The notes beneath the pieces are model-generated. The model was not told the origin of the DNA and did not search any database. It was given only the letters and a program-made list of their open reading frames with translations. Source: Methylobacterium trifolii (GTDB lineage Bacteria > Pseudomonadota > Alphaproteobacteria > Rhizobiales > Beijerinckiaceae). Taken from it: 49,770 nt of DNA. Shown here piece after piece: positions 46,689 through 49,770 of the stretch; within the stretch, counting starts at the first letter, position 1, and the number at the start of each line of letters is the position of its first letter. Both the position numbers and the translations under genes were made by a program. The stretch is taken from the NCBI RefSeq assembly GCF_022179685.1, contig NZ_BPRB01000018.1, forward strand, positions 1 through 49,770. The letters run 5' to 3'.

Positions 46689-47387
46689 ATGATGGCGGCG
46701 GGGCTGGACCCGGGCCTGGCGGAGTTCGGCGGCGAGGTCCCGGGGGGGACGCGCCGGTGGTTCGCGGTCGTCCTCGCCCTGGCCGCCGGCTGGGGCGCGC
46801 TGTTTGCCTACAGCGCGATCTTCCTGGCCGAGGACCTGCCGTTCCGCCCGGCCCCGACGCAGTCCGAGGCCACGGCCTTCGACTTCCCCGCCTGGCCCGC
46901 CCAGCCGCCGGCCGCGCTGGGCCCGGTCGCCCGCAGCGTCGAGGCCGCACCGGCCGCGCGGACGCCTGTCGAGCCAAGGCCTGCTCCCGAGGCCAAGCCG
47001 GTCGTCGAGCCCAAGATCGTCGCGGACAAGATCGTCGCGGACACGAAGGCCGCCGCGGCGCGGCCGGCCGACGACGCGGCCCCGCCGCCGCGGGCGGAGT
47101 ATGTCGGCCTCTGGGGGCCGAACCCGGCCGCGTGCGGTGCCCGCTCGCGCCGCCGCGGCTACATCCCGGCCATGATCTCCCAGGAGCGTGCCCAGGCCGG
47201 CCGCACGATCTGCAACTTCCACGACGGCCACCGCAGCGGCAACACCTGGGTCATGGCCGCCGAGTGCAGCGACCGCGGCCGCCGCTGGTCCTCCCAGGTC
47301 CGCCTCATGGTCGAGGGCGACCGCCTGACGTGGTCGAGCGCCAAGGGCTCCGCCTCCTACGTCCGCTGCAATCGCCGCGCCGGCTGA
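46689..47387 (+). CDS. Membrane-anchored periplasmic protein of unknown function
   Basis: The 232-residue protein has a cytoplasmic start, one transmembrane segment (RRWFAVVLALAAGWGALFAYSAIFLA, about 22-47) and a long Pro/Ala/Glu-rich linker with VEPKIVADKIVADTKA repeats. The C-terminal periplasmic domain has a short WGPNPAACGARSRRRGYIPAM start and ends SYVRCNRRAG. That domain has four Cys, probably two disulfides. The layout looks like a tethered binding or sensing domain. I do not recognise the family. It begins 34 bp after the oxygenase gene and may be cotranscribed. A second ATG follows immediately at 46692. Confidence 0.75.
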   Translation: MMAAGLDPGLAEFGGEVPGGTRRWFAVVLALAAGWGALFAYSAIFLAEDLPFRPAPTQSEATAFDFPAWPAQPPAALGPVARSVEAAPAARTPVEPRPAPEAKPVVEPKIVADKIVADTKAAAARPADDAAPPPRAEYVGLWGPNPAACGARSRRRGYIPAMISQERAQAGRTICNFHDGHRSGNTWVMAAECSDRGRRWSSQVRLMVEGDRLTWSSAKGSASYVRCNRRAG

Positions 47388-47495
47388 GCCCCATCGCTCC
47401 GCGATGCGGGATGCCGCTTGCCGGGGCACGCGCCGACTTTAGGTACCGTGCGGCGCTCCAGGGCGCTCACGCACGACCCGGTGCCGCAAACGTCC

Positions 47496-48305
47496 ATGCC
47501 GACACCCGACCAGGGCAGCCTCGACGCCCGCATCCTCGCGCTGCTGCCGACGGACGGGACGCCGGTCCTCAACCGGGTGATGCGCGCGATGCTGGCCCGC
47601 GCCTGCGAGCGGCCGGTCTCGTCGGAGGCCTACTTCTCCGCCCGCGACCGCCTGCTCGCGGACCGGTCGATCGGCCGGTTGCGCGGGCAGGGCGGGCAGG
47701 TCTTCCTGGCCACCGAGGCGGAGGCCCTCCCGGCCCCGCCCGCCGACCGGTCCGCGGATGAGCCCGACGCCTGGCCCGAGGCCAAGTTGATGGGGCCGCT
47801 CCGGGCCTACCTGGAAGGCCCGTTCCGCGCCGGCCTCGACCTTTCGGACGCCCTCTGCCTCGTGCAGGACACCTCCACCATCGGCAGGGGCCAGTGGTCG
47901 CGGCCGGACTTCGTCCTGGTTACGGCGATGCGCTTCCGCCTGCTTCCCGGCGCGCAGGTGGACGTGCATTCCTTCGAGTTGAAGACCGAGGCGGGCGGCA
48001 CGGTGCAGGCGGTGCACGAGGCCCTGGCCCAGACCCGGTTCACCCATTTCGGCCATCTGGTCTGGCACCTGCCCACCGGCTCGAAGGCCGAGACGCGGCT
48101 GGCCGAGATCGAAGCCCATTGCGACGCCCACGGGATCGGCCTGATCCGCCTGCGCGACCCGAAGCGGGCGGAGAGCGGCGAGATCCTGGTCGATCCCAAG
48201 CGCCGGGCGACGCTGCCCGCCGTGATCGACGGCTTCCTCGAATCGAGGCTGTCGGCGAAGCATCGGGCCGCCCTCGAAGCGGCGGTGAGGGGGGCACAGG
48301 CGTGA
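47496..48305 (+). CDS. PD-(D/E)XK nuclease-like protein, first gene of the ParA cassette
   Basis: The 269-residue protein has an N-terminal helical part (DARILALLPTDGTPVLNRVMRAMLARAC..., winged-helix-like). The second half resembles a PD-(D/E)XK fold: WSRPDFVLVTAMRFRL is followed by VDVHSFELKTEAGGT, so an Asp in a PD context is followed by E-L-K on the next strand. A helix with a conserved-looking QTRFTHFGHLVWHLP follows. The assignment comes from pattern only and needs a profile search. The start is uncertain: ATG 47496 lacks a strong ribosome site, and TTG 47418 would add 26 residues. The stop overlaps the ParA start (GTGA). Many nuclease-fold proteins are recognition-only, so activity is not implied. 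Confidence 0.7.
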   Translation: MPTPDQGSLDARILALLPTDGTPVLNRVMRAMLARACERPVSSEAYFSARDRLLADRSIGRLRGQGGQVFLATEAEALPAPPADRSADEPDAWPEAKLMGPLRAYLEGPFRAGLDLSDALCLVQDTSTIGRGQWSRPDFVLVTAMRFRLLPGAQVDVHSFELKTEAGGTVQAVHEALAQTRFTHFGHLVWHLPTGSKAETRLAEIEAHCDAHGIGLIRLRDPKRAESGEILVDPKRRATLPAVIDGFLESRLSAKHRAALEAAVRGAQA

Positions 48306-49198
48306 CGGGCAAGCTGATCGCGGTCGCCAACATGAAGGGCGGCGTCGGCAAGACTACGACGGTGGTGATGCTGGCCGAGGCCCTGGCCGCGGGCGGGGCG
48401 CAGGTGCTCGTGGTCGACCTCGACCCGCAGGCCAGCGTCTCGGTGTGCCTGGCTGGCGACGCGCTGCTGGCCGAGATGATCGCGAAGGGGCGCACCCTCG
48501 AAGCCTACCTCGCCCTCAAGCTGATCCGGAAGGAGAAGCCGGTGCTCGCCGCCCGGGTGCACCGCCAAGTCAGCCTGACCACGCACCGGAACGAGCCGCT
48601 GGCGCTCTCCCTGCTGCCGTCCGGCCCGTACCTGCGCATGGTGGAGCGCGAGATCATCTACGAGCTCACGGCGCAGAAATATTCGATGCACGCCATCGAG
48701 GGGCGGCTGTGGAAGGTGTTCCAGGACGACTTCGTGCCGCTCGCGGAGGAGTTCGACTACATCCTCTTCGACTGCGCGCCGGGCATCTCGCCGATGACCG
48801 AGGTGGTGGTGCGCGGCGCCGACCTCGTGCTGGTCACCTCGATCCCCGACTTCCTCTCGACCTACGGCCTCAACGCCTTCGTCGAGACGATCTGGCGGCG
48901 CAGCGCCCGGCAGGGCAGCCGGGTCGGTCCCAAGAGCCCGCCCTACGTCCTGGTCACGCGCTTCCAGCAGCAGGTCCGCCAGCACCAGCAGACCCTGGAG
49001 CGCCTGCACGCGGAAGCGGACTCCGAGGATGCGGGGTTCCGGCTCCTGGAGACGCGGGTGCCGCAGGCCGCGGCCCTGGCGGATGCGCTGGTGCCCACCG
49101 AGGTGCCGCCGACCTTCTCGGCCAAGTACGGTGTCCATGTCTCGAACGTGCTGATTCCGCTCGTCGAGGAACTGAAGGGGATTCTCCATGGCTCTTGA
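48302..49198 (+). CDS. ParA/Soj-family ATPase
   Basis: This 298-residue MinD/ParA ATPase starts at GTG 48302, overlapping the preceding stop. The deviant Walker A MKGGVGKTTTVVMLAEAL has its signature Lys, and Walker A' is VVDLDPQAS. An FDYILFDCAPGISPMTEVVV block carries the Walker B Asp. ParA proteins form ATP-dependent dimers on DNA and position plasmids, chromosomes or protein cargo. This is not the canonical chromosomal parAB: no parB and no parS repeats adjoin, and the partners are a nuclease-like protein and a small basic protein. Plasmid origin is not supported by other genes nearby. Confidence 0.9.
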   Translation: MTGKLIAVANMKGGVGKTTTVVMLAEALAAGGAQVLVVDLDPQASVSVCLAGDALLAEMIAKGRTLEAYLALKLIRKEKPVLAARVHRQVSLTTHRNEPLALSLLPSGPYLRMVEREIIYELTAQKYSMHAIEGRLWKVFQDDFVPLAEEFDYILFDCAPGISPMTEVVVRGADLVLVTSIPDFLSTYGLNAFVETIWRRSARQGSRVGPKSPPYVLVTRFQQQVRQHQQTLERLHAEADSEDAGFRLLETRVPQAAALADALVPTEVPPTFSAKYGVHVSNVLIPLVEELKGILHGS

Positions 49199-49670
49199 CG
49201 TCGACGGGTACGCCGTCCTGAAGGCGGTCGCGGCCGCGCCGGACGCGTTTCCCGACATCCGCGCCGACGTGGCCAAGGCCGGCCGCGCCCTGGTGGTCAA
49301 GCAGCTCAAGGCCAAGGCCCTGCCGCTGCCGGCCCTGCGCCGCATCCGCGACATCCTGGGCGCGGAGAGCTTCGCGCTGATCGTGGACGGGCTGACCGAC
49401 GCCGAAGCCAAGGGGCTGGTGACGCGCCTCGACAAGCACCATCCCGACCTCAAGGCGGCCTCGGCCGCCTGGCATCGCCGCCGCATCGGCGCCCTGGCGG
49501 ACAGGGAGGAGCCGGCCGGGAAGGCCAAGGCCGCCAAGAACGCGAAAGCGCCGGCTGCCGAGAAGGCGCCGAAGGCCGAGCGGGCGCTGGGCAGCCGCCC
49601 CTTCTCCGCGACCTGGGACGGCAAGGACCACGATGCGCCCCCGCCGAAGGGCCGGAAGAAGAAGGGGTGA
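49188..49670 (+). CDS. Small basic protein with Lys/Ala-rich tail, third gene of the ParA cassette
   Basis: The 160-residue protein starts at ATG 49188, 11 bp before the end of the ParA gene, with AAGGGG just upstream. Residues about 1-100 are a helical domain (LDVDGYAVLKAVAAAPDAFPDIRADVAKAGRALVVK...). A low-complexity Lys/Ala/Pro-rich stretch (KAKAAKNAKAPAAEKAPKAE) resembles histone-H1-like tails, and the end is GRKKKG. Net charge and tail suggest DNA binding, or a ParB-like role of stimulating the ATPase, by inference only. No known domain is recognised. Confidence 0.75.
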   Translation: MALDVDGYAVLKAVAAAPDAFPDIRADVAKAGRALVVKQLKAKALPLPALRRIRDILGAESFALIVDGLTDAEAKGLVTRLDKHHPDLKAASAAWHRRRIGALADREEPAGKAKAAKNAKAPAAEKAPKAERALGSRPFSATWDGKDHDAPPPKGRKKKG

Positions 49671-49734
49671 GACCCGTGTCTGCTCGCTGAAGGTGGAGAC
49701 GGCATACCGCCTCACTGAAGGAATCTCGGTCGGC

Positions 49735-49770
49735 GCGCGTCCCTGCCCCCACTGCGGGGGAGGGTGGGCC
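49735..49770. repeat. Dispersed palindromic element, truncated by the window edge
   Basis: GCGCGTCCCTGCCCCC followed by CTGCGGGGGAGGGTGGGCC matches the left arm of the 17.4-kb element (17435-17468) nearly base for base. The other arm would lie beyond the window. The 64 bp between the last gene and this element hold nothing recognised. Confidence 0.75.

Noticed and set aside
47389..47409. CATCGC-TCC-GCGATG hairpin after the four-Cys membrane protein
   Set aside because: A short stem without a T-run; too weak to call a terminator.
48302..49198. Chromosomal or plasmid parAB partition locus
   Set aside because: No ParB with its HTH and no parS-like inverted repeats were seen next to the ParA gene.

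Overview
The window is a chromosomal segment of a very GC-rich alphaproteobacterium. Gene content and style point to Methylobacterium/Methylorubrum or a close relative in the Hyphomicrobiales. The evidence is an Omp25-type barrel protein, an alphaproteobacterial gyrA, Entner-Doudoroff edd-eda, PhyR/EcfG-type promoters (GGAAC-N16-CGTT) and dispersed GC-rich palindromic elements. The genus is inferred from these features; there is no rRNA or marker here to prove it. I saw no tRNA, rRNA, CRISPR array, insertion sequence or prophage.

Left part (1-11.5 kb, almost all on the minus strand). There is a truncated secreted protein, a periplasmic cyclophilin and coaD, then an Omp25-like porin and gyrA. 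A second unit holds pxpB-pxpC (5-oxoprolinase subunits), a UvsE-type UV endonuclease and a small alpha/beta hydrolase. A third unit of four small membrane or stress proteins follows (YtxH-like, holin-X-like, DUF3618, and a repeat protein with one membrane anchor). A near-consensus EcfG promoter lies just upstream of it.

Centre (11.9-38.5 kb). This is a large alpha-glucan/trehalose island. Seven genes run in the same direction: otsA, glgX, treZ, a malQ-treY fusion, a glgE with an additional complete N-terminal GH13 domain, a treS-maltokinase fusion, and glgB. On the opposite strand follow glgA and a GH13 alpha-glucosidase, and then glgP on the plus strand. Together they encode three routes to trehalose or trehalose-6-P (OtsA, TreYZ, TreS), the complete GlgE route from trehalose to alpha-glucan (TreS, Mak, GlgE, GlgB), a classical glycogen synthase, and degradation by GlgP, GlgX, MalQ and a glucosidase. 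otsB and glgC are not in the window.

Right part (38.5-49.8 kb). Here are a periplasmic L-asparaginase, and edd-eda with a LacI-type palindrome upstream. A small secreted protein has a perfect EcfG promoter. Next come an SbmA-like ABC half-transporter, a secreted four-cysteine protein, a 2OG-Fe(II) oxygenase and a membrane-anchored cysteine-containing protein. Last is a tightly overlapping three-gene cassette: a PD-(D/E)XK-like protein, a ParA ATPase and a basic Lys/Ala-rich protein. Copies of a GC-rich palindromic repeat lie at 17.4 kb, 31.9 kb and the right edge.

The most interesting points are the two unusual multi-domain enzymes (MalQ-TreY and double-GH13 GlgE), the signs that stress and trehalose genes share EcfG control, and the uncharacterised nuclease-like/ParA/basic-protein cassette.
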